From: Ifrita kowaldi
Lineage: Eukaryota > Chordata > Aves > Passeriformes > Cinclosomatidae
DNA: 64,000 nt
Assembly (NCBI GenBank): GCA_013398055.1
Contig: VZRS01009635.1
Coordinates: forward strand, 248,001-312,000
Reading direction: 5' to 3'
Under the pieces are notes generated by a model. The model ran no database searches. It saw only the letters and a list, made by a program, of their open reading frames with translations, and had not been told where the DNA came from. The translations under genes were made by a program, and so were the position numbers. How positions within the stretch are numbered: position 1 is the first letter of the stretch; each line of letters begins with the position of its first letter. Positions 1 through 13,961 of the stretch are shown in pieces.

Positions 1-3000
1 GAAGACAGTGTTACATTAATTCTAAAAGAAACATTAAATTCTGTAAGAAACAAACAAACAAAAAGAATGCATCTTCCCTAAGTGGTTTGTGGCTGTTGAA
101 TGCTTCTGCCACTTTTTAAACACTACATTTATGCCATAAGTAATAAATTAAACAGTGTCATAGAACTTGGCACTGGCAAAATATATTTAAACTGCAGATC
201 TTAGTACACTTTTATTCCATTAGAACTGCTCTCCGCAATAACCCTTGTGCACAGTTTGGGAGATAGGCCAGGAGCTGCTCTCAGTAGGCAGTTTACTGAA
301 GCCACACTTTTCAGGGGTCTGAGAGCTTAATGGCATGGCTGTGGGCCAGTCTGACAAAAGGCTGCAGTGCCAATGAATGGCTCCAGAAAATTTTTAGTTA
401 TTACTGCAACAATCTAACCTTAAAAACCGTAACCAAAAAAATAATTTGTGAGGAACTTCACAGAGCATGTGATTAAAAAAAAAAAAATCCTAACACTAAA
501 GGGAAAGAGAGAAAAAGCATTTTGTACATTGAACAAAAATAATCTTAAAAGACCATGTTTAGAGAAGCATAAAAAATGAAAGAATTAGTCCAACCTATTG
601 TTTTCTGTCAAGTCCAGCACCCCTTCAGAGAGGTATTTGTTTTTGTAGTGACTCAGAAGAATGTAGAGCAGTTTTTATTGGGTTATATAATTTGATGTGT
701 GTAAATATAATCATATGGTATTACAATGACAAAATCTTTGTTTTATAACATTTATCAAAGATAGTTAAAATTATATCTTAACAAGAAAGGAAACCATGAG
801 GAAAAAGTGAGAAAGATAGCTACAGATAAACAAAGGAAAGAAAAATCACCTTATGAGAAGTTCTCTTAATTTCTTATATTTTGACTTGGACCTGCTATCA
901 AAATAATATATATAGAACAGGGAAGTAGTTAAGAATGCGAAGCGTAAAGATACAGCAGATTAAAAAGCAAATCCAAGAAGATGTGTGGTAAGATTAAAGG
1001 CTTCTTGTGTAAAAATCTTCAAAGGGAGTCCAAATTATTAGCAGATGCAAGAAAGATATGCCTGCATTTGGAAGGTTGGAGTATGTAGATCAACAGAAGA
1101 AATCTGTGCCTGGAGATTACTGTTGAACAAGATGGTTTTGAGAGAGAGCATTCAATAACTCACTAAGAAGCTCAGGCTATTGAAAGGCCACCAGTAGAAC
1201 TAAGATGATTTTTTTTTCAGGGTATCAGCATTCTGTGAGGGAGATAGAAATGGCATAATCCAAAATATTATTTAATTGAGAAATGACAATTTCTGTCCTA
1301 ATTGCTGTTGTCGTTAGGTGTGTCTGTTGAGGAGGAGGACAAGCGGAAGTACCAATTCTTTTTCCTTCCCTCATAACATAGAATGTGACTGAATTTTCCA
1401 TAATCACCATATTGACATATCTGAATGAACTAGAAACCATGAAATTCTCCACTAGAGACACTGAAAATAAATTGGTGGATTATAAGGAAATAGCACATTT
1501 TCTGCCAGGCCTGAAAATAGGTAAAGGGTACCAAAAAAGTCTGTACTGTACTGGAGTAAAAGAGGATTTGATGGGAGAGAAACTGGATGAGAAGTTACCT
1601 GTATTTTCATTAAGGAGGTTATAGTCAGGAAAGAGAAGATTTTTTTTAAATATTGGAAGAGTCTGCTTAGAGTTCAGACTACTTTGAGGTAGAACTGACC
1701 ATCCCGCTGGTTATCAAAGGACACTGAAGACTTTCATCTCTAAAACTTATGCATGTGAAAATGCTCAAATAAAAAAGGCTGTCTCTGTTCATTTCATCCT
1801 AATTCATGCATCTTTACAGATTTGATGATTTCAGTTCTGGCTATTCCCTTTGAATTATCAATCTTCAAAGGTTTTTTCCTGGAGTTAGCTAGCTCTTCAA
1901 CAGATGTTTGCACATACATAGTGTAGTATAAAACAAAGAAGCCAGAAACGGTAGTTCCACCATGAATGTTTGTAGTCCCAGGTAGATAAAGACTATTTCT
2001 TCTTCAAGACTTTTCAAATACAAGAAATCTGTGAGTTTCATATTTGTCTTCAGACCAGTTCAGCCGACAATATAGCATTTAAAATGAACTAAAATTAATA
2101 GGAGCCATATTAACTATCTTCTGGGTAGTATTCAAGGAATTTAATTTTTTTTTTTCTCCTTAAGAATCAAAATTTACAAACTTTACTGTGACACACCAGC
2201 CTATTAATTCCTCAAGTCCAGGCTTTGTCAAAACGGCTAATGCTTGCTCTCTTGCTTCTTTTATATGTTCTATGTTGAACCATGAATAGCTAATTTAAAT
2301 AACTATATGATTTTTACATTAACTCATATGATATGCTGTAAACAAACAAGTAGCTGATTAGTTGAAATTTCATTCAGATCAAGAGGCAAATATGTGGATG
2401 ACTTCTGAAGAACAGGCTTCTTGGTAATCTTTTAATCACAGATATATGCTCTTAACTACAGATAAAAAACAGGGATTATTCTCTTGATCCAGTTGCTTAC
2501 CTGACTGGCCATGCTCTGCTACTGGAATTTCAGGTAGAGTTATTCTGCTCATGCCTATATTTAACTACTTGCTTGTACTTGAACCTAGAGCTTGTGTTAT
2601 GCTCAAATGGAACTTTTGTGAGCCAAGTAAAAGAACACCAAAAGCTTCATTCCTTTTAATAGTTAAATATACACAGAAAGCTTTTAAGATACATAAATAG
2701 AAATTGCTTACAAAGAAATTTTTTACAGATGCAGTTATTTGAAAGCAGAACTTAAAAAAATAAGTCTTGGATGATTTTCAAGAACGAGCAGCAGAGAAAA
2801 TTCCTATCTAAAAGCTCTGACACAATCAAGCAATAGAGATTGCAAGACTGCATGAGCACCTGATGTTGGGCATTAAAAGCCAAAGTATTAAATTGTTGAA
2901 ACCCCAAGAAGCCTGTGTCATCTTGTTAAGTGCTGGATTTGTAACTATTTTAAAAGATAAATCTGCTAGAATCTGTGTGAAACCACTTGGAACATTTTCC

Positions 3001-4257
3001 CATCAAAATGCAAGGTTTCAAACTAGCCCAGACATGCAGCTTAAAACAGTATATTCCTGAAGTGGTAATTGGAACAGCTATGAAAACCAGAGTATGCAAG
3101 ATTTGAGCTGAGAAGGGCTAGCTGTACAAAAGACAGAAACTGGGAAGATTAAAACAGATCTTGACAGATGGTTCTTTTTTATACAATGAATCATAAACAA
3201 ACAAGGAGGAGCTTGCAGAAATGATTGCAAGAAATAATATGACAATATCTATCCAAAGAAGGTGTAATCTTTTAGTAATCAAGTATCTAAAAAGCTGTAA
3301 GAAGAGTAAAAACAAAACCAATATTTTAAAAAAGAAAAAAAAGTGCTTAAGGGATAAGAATTTCTTGAACTGAATATTAAACATATTTTCCTCTGGTGTG
3401 ATATAAATTGGTGCCATTCTGAAGCAATTTCATAACAATCAAAATGGAATTAGAAAGTAAAATAACAAAACAGAACCTGCCACTGTGTTGGCAATAACAG
3501 TTGTGTTCTCATTTCAGTTGACACCGTCAGATAGTACAGCAAGTTTCAAGACACAAGTGTTATGTTTGGTTCTTATCTACTGTACAGGGAAGATTTATTT
3601 ACTGTGAAATACTGCATTACACATTTTTAAATTATGATCAGAGATAAGTTTTTAAGTAAGGGCAGAGAAAAGAATTTGTCACATTTCAGGTTTAACAGTT
3701 GTGTTTATGACAGAGTGAAATAAAACTGGATTTGATCTACAGTAAAGATTTGCACTTGAGAATTCACACATTGCCTTTTCAATGGCAGGTTCATGTGGCA
3801 TTTTTCAAGATCACTTAGAGCATTTGTTTATTAAGGACTTCTTTTTTTGTGTCTTTGTGACTAAGTACAGAATAAAAGTTAAGCTAAATTTGATCACTGA
3901 CCTTTTGCAGTTCTTGTCTTAGTTCTGTTTAAAAGTGATGGAGATAAACAGAGTACACATTTTCTTTATTTTCTATACTATTTGAGTAATTTTTCATTTA
4001 TGCCCTTTCTTTATTACTTCTTTACAAAACTCAGTTTCAAATAACAAATCATTAATTTTAAGTTTTTCCCATACATATTAATTATAAATAATGTTCAGAG
4101 TCCATGAACATTTAAGAACATAAATATATTTTTTATATCAATTCAGTGGTCCTCTCTTTTTTACAGGAAGGCCTCCAAAATAATAAAATCTCAAAAGCAG
4201 CATTGGGAATTTAGAGAAGAAGATTGAGTTATTCAATCAAAGCTGCATCTTATTTCC

Positions 4258-4260
<3 letters not shown>
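1..4260. other. AT-rich non-coding DNA, no gene seen
   Basis: This stretch is AT-rich and without recognisable repeats. Open frames here are at most about 100 codons, start and stop without splice-like context, and translate to low-complexity residues; the longest, on the - strand at 3118-3417, reads as runs of Phe and Leu because the + strand is A-rich. I see no exon, RNA gene or transposon end. It could be intronic or intergenic. Confidence 0.6.
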
Positions 4261-4296
<36 letters not shown>

Positions 4297-4354
4297 ATGT
4301 ATATATATGTATGTGTCTGTGTGTGTGTGTGTATGTGTGTATGTGTATGTGTGT
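4261..4354. repeat. Compound microsatellite (AT)n-(TATG)n-(TG)n
   Basis: Fourteen AT dinucleotides (4261-4288) pass into TATG/TA steps and then a TG-rich tract ending at 4354. The alternating purine-pyrimidine pattern is continuous for about 94 bp. Such tracts commonly vary in length between individuals. Nothing links it to a gene. Confidence 0.95.
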
Positions 4355-7300
4355 TTTCTTAAGCTAGCACTGGAAATACAACTGGAAAAAAGGTATTATT
4401 TTTAATCTACAATTATTTGCTAAGTTTTGTCTTCTACATGCACAGCTGAGCTATAATTACTTTAATTACTTGAGATGAGTGTAATGAACATAAGTAGTAT
4501 GTTCATGGAAGTAGTGAGAAAGACTTGAAAGAATGTGCTTGTGTAATATATTGAAAATTTTCTGAATATAGGAAGTAAAATTGATTTTATATAACATAGA
4601 ACTTGCTGAGAATATTAATCCTGACCTATACAGTAAATCTGATTCAATCAATGGAACTAAACATTTCATAAGATAAGAGAATATGTAATTCCAGAGGCTT
4701 ATATCCTCTGTTATTAAGCTTCATACCTAAAAATTGTTATGACACGTTTGCATTACAGCTTCATTAGTCTGAGTTACTTTACTTTTTAACCGAAATTTTC
4801 ATTGTCTTTTATTGTTGGACTGCAGATTCAACCTCTAAAACAATCTCTGAGCATTATAAAAAAAAAATCTACGTGAATTTTATGACTACTAAAAGTGTTT
4901 ATTAGATTTTTTTTCTCTGTATCTACTGGAAAAGAAATACATCAAATATAAATTCTTTCTTTCATGTGAGACAGAGCATTCTATGAAACTTTAATAAAAG
5001 TTGCCTGAAGAATGTCACAGCTAAATATAATATAAAAACAGAGATATTTTTTCTTGCTGTTTTTGTACACTTTATTGCAAAGAAAATACAAGGTTCTTAT
5101 CAAGACTTAAAGGAATTATGTGCTATATCATTATTAGGTTTGAATTTTAAGAATAGTGCAAAAAGTAATCTTCAATATACTATTCATATACTGTTGATAT
5201 GTTCTATGACAGTGAGAAAAACATGAACATAAAACAAATGAGTGAACTTATCCAGAGATTCTTGAACTTCAAAATAATTGTTCTAAATACAAGCAGTAAT
5301 TAGAAAAAATATTCTGACTTTATCACTCAAAACTAATTTTTTACAATTTCATCATCACTGTGTTTGACATGAAAATTAATTTTGTTACTAAATCTGCCTA
5401 ATTCAATTTTTTTTCAAACCCTTCGTTACCATTTGGATTATAATAAGAATAGAAAAGGAAAAGAAAGTCTGAAAAATTAAATTTTCCTTTATTCCTAAGG
5501 AGAGACTTATCAGTCAGAATGTAAATTGCATATTAAAATTTACATCAAAATGTGATTAGTTAAAAGAGAAATTCTGCAATCAGAGCTGATATCAATGAAG
5601 TTTTCTTGTAGCAAAAACCTACTCTTCATCAGACTTCCACCACTTGTGTGCCTCTAAGGAAAACAAAAACCACAGGAAACAGACATAGGATTAAACACTA
5701 TGAGGTATGATATGGGGCATTGGTATGCTATCATAACACAACAAAGTATTTTTCTCAACTTTGAACTGAGCCTGAAATTGCTTAGTAACCCAGTTAGCTA
5801 TAAAAATTGGCTCATACTTACAAGGTATTTCACCTGAAACATTATGAGGCATTACAGTTGCCAGAGAAAGAATGCTTATGATGGAACACTTATTTTTAGC
5901 TAGAACACTCTTGTCACTTGCCAGTGGGATATGACATTCCACAGCATTAAAGGTAGTGTACTAAGAGCTAATAGACAGACATTTCCTAAGAACACAGTTA
6001 AACAGCATGATTAGACTTAATTGCAAGTGCAAATGGGAAGATAGACATAAGGTCCTGTCACTCAGACTTGTTATTGTGTCAGTGTTTAATGACACTTTTA
6101 AATAAGTTCAGGTAGAATTGTGCTTTAAACAGAGGTAGGATTCCATTCAGAGGCGGCATCATAGGATTTTTCCAAATGTCACTGGGGAATGCTATTGCAC
6201 CTGTTAAAATCTAAAGGCAAATATTTGCTGATAAAAAGGAAGAACTTTAAACTTGGAAAATATTTTCATTAAATTTTAAGTAACTCTTTCTCTGAACAGG
6301 ACTTATTATGAAAACTATAAGACAGAAGAGAAAATAGATGTTATTCTTTACCTTGAGAAAGCACTACCATGAGTACTCCATATTGTTAAAAGAGGCATTA
6401 GGCAGTGGAATTTATGAATTAAACTTTGGTTACTGTGCAGGGATTTCCTGAAAATGTAGCTAATTGCACAATTAGACCTGAACATTTCCACAAATGGATC
6501 CAAATTGTTTGTCCATAAAACCTAACTTCTTAAATATTTTCTTATCAATGTGAAGTAATTGTATCATGACCTAGTAGGAACATGATATTAATCTTAAGTG
6601 CCACATTTATATGTCATTTAATATAAAACATCAACTAGCTGACACTAGGCACTGACAGACATTTTCTAAGTTTTGTAAATCAGCCATAGACTTCAAGTGT
6701 ATGGGTAGAACAAAAAATAAACAGCTGGGTTAGGTAACACTTAAGTGCCTTCTAGCATACTACTAAAATAAGATTATAAAAGCATTCTTTCTTTTTCCCG
6801 AAATGGGGGATGTACCAGAGAACAAAATATTGAGGACATGAAACAATATGTTTTATGATATGTTTTTCAACATAAGGATTTTCTCTCATAGCCAGAGACT
6901 TCATGCACTTTTCACCTCTTCAGCACTGTTATTGACAGAGTATGGACTATTGTGCCAACTTTGATATTAGTACAAAAACAGTCAGTTAAGGTGTTATTAT
7001 TTAGGATTTGAGGTTACTGCAAAGTTTCTAGTAATACACGAGAAGGCTTTGTAAGAATTGTTGCAAGAGTTTTTTTTAGTCTTCATAATGATTTTAATAT
7101 AGATAAGAAAACAGTTTGAAATTAATTTTTCATAAAGACTGAAGCAATTTCAGCTTCCAGTTGTCCTTCTTAGACATGAGGTTGCTCGAACTAATTCTTT
7201 GTCCAAGAACTACATTCTACTTATTTACTATAAGAATTTTTTCATGCAGACAAGCTCTCTTATAAAACATGGATTTCTTTTACAGCTGCACATTTAGGAA

Positions 7301-10300
7301 TCAGATTTTGCAAAGATTTGGTCAGCCGTACCTGTAGGTGCAATGGAGAAAATTCTTGGCCTGTGAGAAAAAGATTAGGCTGATGATGGGGAAGAAATGC
7401 TTCAAAGTGGAGACAGGGAAGAGATCTTCATTGGAAGAGCTTTTCCATGTTTGTGAACGTAGGAAGGCAGAGAAGTCCAGGTTACAGATGAGGACAACAG
7501 GAATTTTCTGCCATTCCGTTTTCATCTTATTTGTCATTCCTCAATGAGGAAAGATTTTCACTGTGCTAAGAGCCAAAGACAATTAACAGATAAAGCACCA
7601 GCCCATGTTGCCCTGACATGTGGTCAATCCCAATGGAAACCTGAGACTGGAGGACTAAATCTTGTGAGAGAAATAAACTGTAATCTGTCTGTTGTGTATA
7701 TAGATTCTTCCTTCATTTCTGCCTGGGCATGTGCTCGGTTGGCAAAGATGACCAAAAATTTATGCGAAGTCCCACAGGTAGGTCAACATTTCCACCAATT
7801 TAACTGCTTATACATCTAGTAATTTTAGCACAGACTTTTATTCTGGATATATATTTAAGACAATATTGTGATGACAGTATTGGTACATAATTTCTACAAT
7901 TTGTGATACTCAGAAGAATAAATACGAAATATAAAGGAAAGAAGCAATGCTTATGGGCAGCTGGAATTTTGTTTGCTATTAGCACCTTTACTGAGCAGCC
8001 ACTAGGTCCAGTGGTAATCTGTGGACTGTAAACATGTAATTAACCTCAAACAAGTTTAGCCTTGTCCTGCATGCTAAGAGATATGATTAAAGGACTGTGG
8101 GAAACATTGGCCTTAATTAACTGCATATGTGTAGCTTGTATTTGAGCACTGTCCTCAACGTAGAAAACTAGACACTTGTGTGGCATGTCATAACTAACCT
8201 AATTAGATGTTTATAGTAGGTCGAGGAAAATTAAAACATGAAAATTCCTGCTTCCCTACATTCACAACAGTAGGAGCTGGAAGTGACTCATGTTAACAAT
8301 TAAGATGTCTTCAATCAAGCCAAACCAAGCATGCCTTCAGTTTCTGTAGTCCCAGATTCATCTTACTTTGGATTGAACTGATTTTTAAAGGTCATTTGGA
8401 GATATTTATAGTTAATTCTAATATATGTTACTCTTACATATATATGTCTTTATAAAAAAACATATATGTAGCTTTCATTTACGATAGTTAAATATGATAA
8501 GAAAACAGGAGTTTCCATTAGTAACTGTATTTTTCACTCCTTCAGGAATTAAGGAGAATGTTCAGCTCTGTGCTCATGGTGTTTACTATTCCAGAATTAA
8601 TTACAGCACTTATATTGTAAACCACAAGGCACAGATATACAGTTTCAATTTTGATAGGGATTTGGATTACTTTCAGGGCTCTGTTTCCTGCTGTAATATC
8701 TGAACACTTCAGTTTAATCTAAAACATTAAATGTGCTTGCCCATCAACCTGAAAGCTAGAGAAGCATGCCTAGGAAGTAAGGAAAGGAAGTATTGCAGAA
8801 TGCCACACTGCTTACCTAAACACATAGTACAGGATTCCCTAAATATAGACGATAGGATCCATCTGCCACTTCCCTACTGTCAGTCGGTTTTTATTCTATT
8901 TTTTTAAACCATTTTTCCTATTATTTTGTTAGCTTCAAAATTAGTGTTGGTACAATGCCAGTTATGTAATCCTTACTATATGACAACAGTAATGTGTATC
9001 TAATTTTTTTTTAACATAGTATCAGAGAAAACAAACCTCTATATAAATTTTTTTCACTTATACAACTCCCACCCATCAGATATGCTACAGACATGGACTT
9101 TTCTAAACAGATTTTCTTTAAAACTCTATTAATCATCAGAGGGCTTAAATACTCAGTAAGAAATACCTAACTAATAAATTTACAGTCAAGTTTCAGAAAC
9201 ATTTTCAGTTTTACATGGCCATTCTTGACTCATGTAGTTTGTTTCATCTGTACAAATGACAGTTATTCACTGAAAATATAACCATAACTATTTGGACTGT
9301 GATAGCTGGTTGTTGATGTTGCTTACAGTATCAGAGTAATACCTCATAACAGTTGTAGGCTGTTTAAAAAGGAATCATGAACCTTACAGACCTGAATGCA
9401 ATGGCTGACAATTTATTTTAGAGCTCAAGAAGGATCAAAAGATGAATATATGTTTTTGTTTGAAGATTTCAAGCTTGGGAAGATGGGGTGCAAGGAGCTG
9501 GGGTAGCAGAAAAGACAAAATATTTGTACATAACCTTTTTTTCATGTGAATTAGAAACAAATACCAGATAAACTTATATCTGGTACATTATAATTCAAGC
9601 AATATTTTATACATTTAACAGTAACAGTAAGAAATAAAAGTTCTTTAATTGTTTCTTAACTTTATAGAGTTTATTTTTCCTCCTTTGCTTTCTCAGGGTA
9701 TTTTCAGAGTGCAAACAAACTGGAACAATAACTTGAAGCAGTTATGAATTTCAATATCATTATAGAAACAAGAGAGGGATAGATTAACTATGCATGTCTT
9801 CTCTGTAGTAGATTCAAGTAAAATCAAATCCAAAATATTCTTTAAAATGTTGCAGGAGCTGAAGCCTTTTCAAGATGGACAATGCAAGACAAAAAGAAAA
9901 GTGACAGTATACTGCCTTTCCAGAATTATCTACAGAGGCTATTTTAATGTTATAGCAAAATTGAATGAATGTCTTATATACCAAATCATGTAAGCTTATA
10001 ATACACTGATTTCTTTTTAAACAACACCATAAAATAAATAGCGGATTTTTTTATTGCTTTCAAAACTTTGTGCATATTTTGTCCGAGACTGCTATTATAA
10101 ACCAATTAATGCTACTGAAATGGATATTGGGATATTCAAAGATCTCTCTGCAGGCAGAGTAAAAAGATTTGGCGCACCTGTGGTTTAAACTAAATCACTC
10201 AGTGGTTTGTCTTCACTGTGATTGTTTTCACAAGTGAATTGAAGGGATAAATTAATCTGAATGAAAACAGTTCTCAAATATCAAGCATAATTTTCTACAC

Positions 10301-10700
10301 TGTTGTGGTTAGATGTCTTTGAAGGTACTACAGTAATAGGGATGTACCCACAGAGAGACAAAGTATAGTGTTATATTCTACTACAAATTACTCAGGGAAA
10401 AAAATGTCTAGCATAGATAGTAATACAAAAAAGGAAAGCACAAAGAAGAAAACAACAGGATATATTTCGTTCCTTAGGACATTATTTTTTGTAAGGGTCC
10501 CATACAGAGACACTGTTAAAGAATGCACAGTTTTAAGATCAAAATTTTGAGATTCTTACAGAAGCTGAGAATTGGCAAGGCTCTTCAAGCCTAACAAAAA
10601 ATATTTATACACTGAGAAATATTAGAATTATGTAGATTAAAAATTGATAGGTAATTTATATCACTGTATACTTAGAGTTCTTTTAAATCTTGATGGTCCC
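4355..10700. other. AT-rich non-coding DNA, no gene seen
   Basis: Mostly single-copy sequence with no recognisable transposon. Parts (about 6000-6240 and 8010-8200) have a more mixed composition than their surroundings, but no reading frame or RNA structure stands out. The frames of 69-91 codons between 7322 and 7819 overlap on both strands and match nothing I recognise. Confidence 0.55.
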
Positions 10701-10725
10701 TGGATGTGCTTGATGGAGGTGTATA

Positions 10726-11112
10726 TCAATGGATGCATACATGCTGGGCAGTGCCACACAAGTTACTGATCAGAAAGGAGTTTCTAACTGCAGGCCAACT
10801 CTGACCAGTCAGATGTAGCGTATCATGAGGTGCTTTCTCCACATAATGGCCAATCTCCCTCCACACAGCTCTTCCCCCAAGGCATTCTGCAAAGAAGGAT
10901 GCATTACTAAATATAAAAATAACATTTTGCCATGGTCTTCCCTTAACCAAATTCATAATCTTCTGGTATTGACTCTCCATTTTTTGAACAGCTGTGTGAC
11001 TGAAGGTCTGGTATTTGACAACTTCCATGTGACAGCCTAGAGTTTGATTATCTGCAATCAAATACTGTGCATCAAAGTTCTTGGGATTTTCTTCCACTTT
11101 AGCTAAGAACTA
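10726..11112 (-). other. Unexplained open frame of 123 codons, possible exon or processed pseudogene
   Basis: Read on the - strand, the frame runs from an in-frame TAG at 11110-11112 to a stop near 10726. The first possible start codon is GTG at 11097; there is no ATG at the 5' end. Unlike most frames here, its translation has a mixed, globular-protein-like composition (charged, aromatic and small residues spread evenly, several Trp and Cys, no homopolymer runs). A TTTTAG sequence lies just upstream and could be read as a splice acceptor, but the preceding - strand sequence is not pyrimidine-rich. I do not recognise the protein, and no flanking exon, polyadenylation signal or poly(A) tail was identified. 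It may be a chance frame, a decayed processed pseudogene or an unlisted repeat. Confidence 0.25.
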
Positions 11113-13905
11113 AAATAATATATTGATTGTTGTTTTAGATTTTATTTGGTTTGGTTTTGGGTTTAGCTTTTTCTTCACTTTGTCTTTTCTCTGAAGTCCA
11201 TGCAACGAAAGCTCTAGGAAACTCATGAAATAAAAGAGCAAAACACATTTATTTCATTACAAAGAATAGGCTAGAAAGCTGCAGACAGTGAGGCAATTCA
11301 AAAGGTGATAAAATCAGGAAACAGACTAACTTCTTTCTCAGAATGTGACAGGGTGCCTCTGAATTTGCCGAGGCTCCCTCTATGCTGCCAGCTCTATGTA
11401 TTTCAGACATAGAGTAGGTGTTTCAGTGGTAGTCCATCTTACTCTTTTGAGTGAAGATCAACTGACTTGCTGGCTTTATGGAATTCTGGGAAAATAACCC
11501 CTGTTTATGCAGAATCCCCTTCGTGTGAAATACTGAGCATGTAATGGGAAGATGATTTAAGAAAGCCAAATAAGGCTCAGGATGTGTAATACCAATGTAT
11601 AACACTATTTCTGGTTGTGTCAATATTGACAGCTCTGTTGTTCTTCATCACTTGAGACCCAAAACCTTTGAACTGCTAAATCCAGTGACTAAGGATTGTT
11701 TCTGCCATATAGCATTCTGGGTCTCAAATTTGCATCCAAACCTGGTATCATTTGTAAATAACCATTTTAGCATGGTATTAGCAGTGGTAACAATTTCTGC
11801 AGATGGTGGCCATGGCTGTTAATCTCCATGATCAATGTTGAACCTAAAATAAGGACTGTACTATGTTTTAGCAAGCATTCTGATACAGAATTTATTTGAA
11901 AGCTGAAGTCAGTGATATGAATTAAGCCATAGCATATGCCAAACTGCCTTTGACTTCTAGGTTTGGTTTGTTTGGGGTTTCTTTTCTGTGTAGCTTTGCT
12001 GGTGAGAGGGAGGGTGTTGTTTAATCATTAGTTTTAAAATTATAGCAGGTGCTATTGGTCAAGAGATTAGCTTTTCTGTGTATGCAGTAGCTGTTTGCAC
12101 AGGAAGATCAGCTGTTTATAAAGAATCTGGTTTCTTCTATTACTTTGTTTATTGGCTTATAAGCCTTCACTGCACTTGCTAATGTATTGTTTGGACACAG
12201 GCATTTCTTACTTATGCTACATTATGAATCCTTCATTTTGGGTGAACCTTTCACATTCAGAGAGTGCTGATGTGCCTTGACTTCCAGGCAGGCAAGGGCA
12301 CAGTGGAGTGCTGCCTTGCCAGACTGCACAGCTGCACTGGTAGCTACTGCCAGCTCCACAGTAACTCCAGTGTAAATAAAGCAGTCTCTGAGTAGTTTGA
12401 ATTTGTTGCTCAACGTGACAGTAGCTCAGTACTGGAGAGGCATTTGAGCAGTTGTCAGCCCTGGAAGGCACACCTGTTTTTTTCAATGTTTGAGACTTTT
12501 TCTGTTCTCTATATTATTTTTAGAGTCGTGAGGTTCACAGCTTCTTGGGTTCATGTATTTCTCATGGATCATTTATATGTGCCAGATTTTTGCTCTCTGT
12601 TAAACTTCCCCTCTCATACAAAGCATGATATAAATGATTTTGAAACTTCAGTAACTCCTGTTTAGTTTTGGTTCACATCAGGATTGGATTCTGAGCAGAA
12701 GCTCTAAAACTAGACCTCTTCTTTCTATTTCTGTTCCTATTTACTGTGAATGCCCTTAATAAATTAAAAGTTCTGTTAATGAATTTATGACGTATTTCAT
12801 TGCAAATTATATCAAACTATATTTTTCTTCTCTGTTTGCAATTCTTCCATGGGATTGTAAAGAAATTAGTGCATCTCTGCTACCATTGTTACACTTTGTT
12901 ATTTATTTCTAATTCTGGCTTTACAATGTAATGAAATTGGAACATGAGAATATTGTATATGTATACACCTCTTTATTGAAAGTAGAAATCTGTATATTAT
13001 CTTAATATATGCATGGTGGAAAAAAAACAGATGCAAAAATCTGTGAATCTGCTTTTGTGTCATGCCATTCAAATGGCAAAGGAAAAATAACCAATTAATT
13101 TCATTTCTGGTGGAAAAGATTAAAGAAATTTAATAACTCAATGAAGTTAAGACAAGGTAAATTTGCTACATGTCAAAATGCAGAAAATATAAAGCCACAG
13201 AAATGACAGCTTAATCTGCAATAGATATGAGAAGGAAAAATAACAAGGTAATATACCAAGGAAGTCAATCAATACTGTAGTATTCCATGACAGAGGTATG
13301 ACTTGGTACAGACAGAGCTGGAAGTACAGAAGAGCTCTAAAGAATTGATAAAAGGATGCAGTGAGCAACTCTATATGAAAACTAAGGAATATGAAAAATT
13401 TACATGAGAAGGCATTATTATAATCTATAAAAGGAAAGAAACAACATAATATGTCAGACTACTCTCTAGACATGCTTGCTAGACTGCACTCAAGCTGTAC
13501 AAATCTTATGTGAAGATTGATGTGGCACACGGGTAGCTTTGATATATTTAGCTGTTGGGGAGTCTCAGTATAAATGTTTCTCACAGACTGGTATATGAGA
13601 GCGTATGTTTTTGCAGGGGTGCACGCGTGTGTGCATGTAAGGCAACGGAGTTTTCAAAGACTACTACACAAAACAAAACCAGTCTAGATGATTCCTTACC
13701 AAGATAATAATGTAAAGATTTGGGGATTTTGCTGATTGTCTCTAAACTGATAGGGACTAGCATGACTACCTTGGCTCAAACTGAAATGAGGCATGTTGGA
13801 GAAAGTTCCTTTGCAAGATTTCTTCTTCCCATCCCATTTTCTGAGACACATTAACTAAATATTCTTTCCTCCTTAGTATTCAGGGAATAAAACATACTGG
13901 TATTC
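11113..13905. other. Non-coding DNA, no gene seen
   Basis: Unique sequence with a T/G-rich patch near 11130-11175. The interval 12230-12480 is somewhat richer in GC and open in two - strand frames at once, which is typical of a shadow rather than of a coding exon. No transposon ends or splice-flanked exon were recognised. Confidence 0.55.
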
Positions 13906-13961
13906 ATATATTTATATTTATATTTATATTTAATATATTTATATTTATATTTATTATATTT
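13906..13961. repeat. TATATT/TATTTA-rich simple repeat
   Basis: Imperfect tandem copies of a TATATT-type hexamer fill about 56 bp, with one interruption near 13932. The tract is entirely A and T. Confidence 0.9.
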
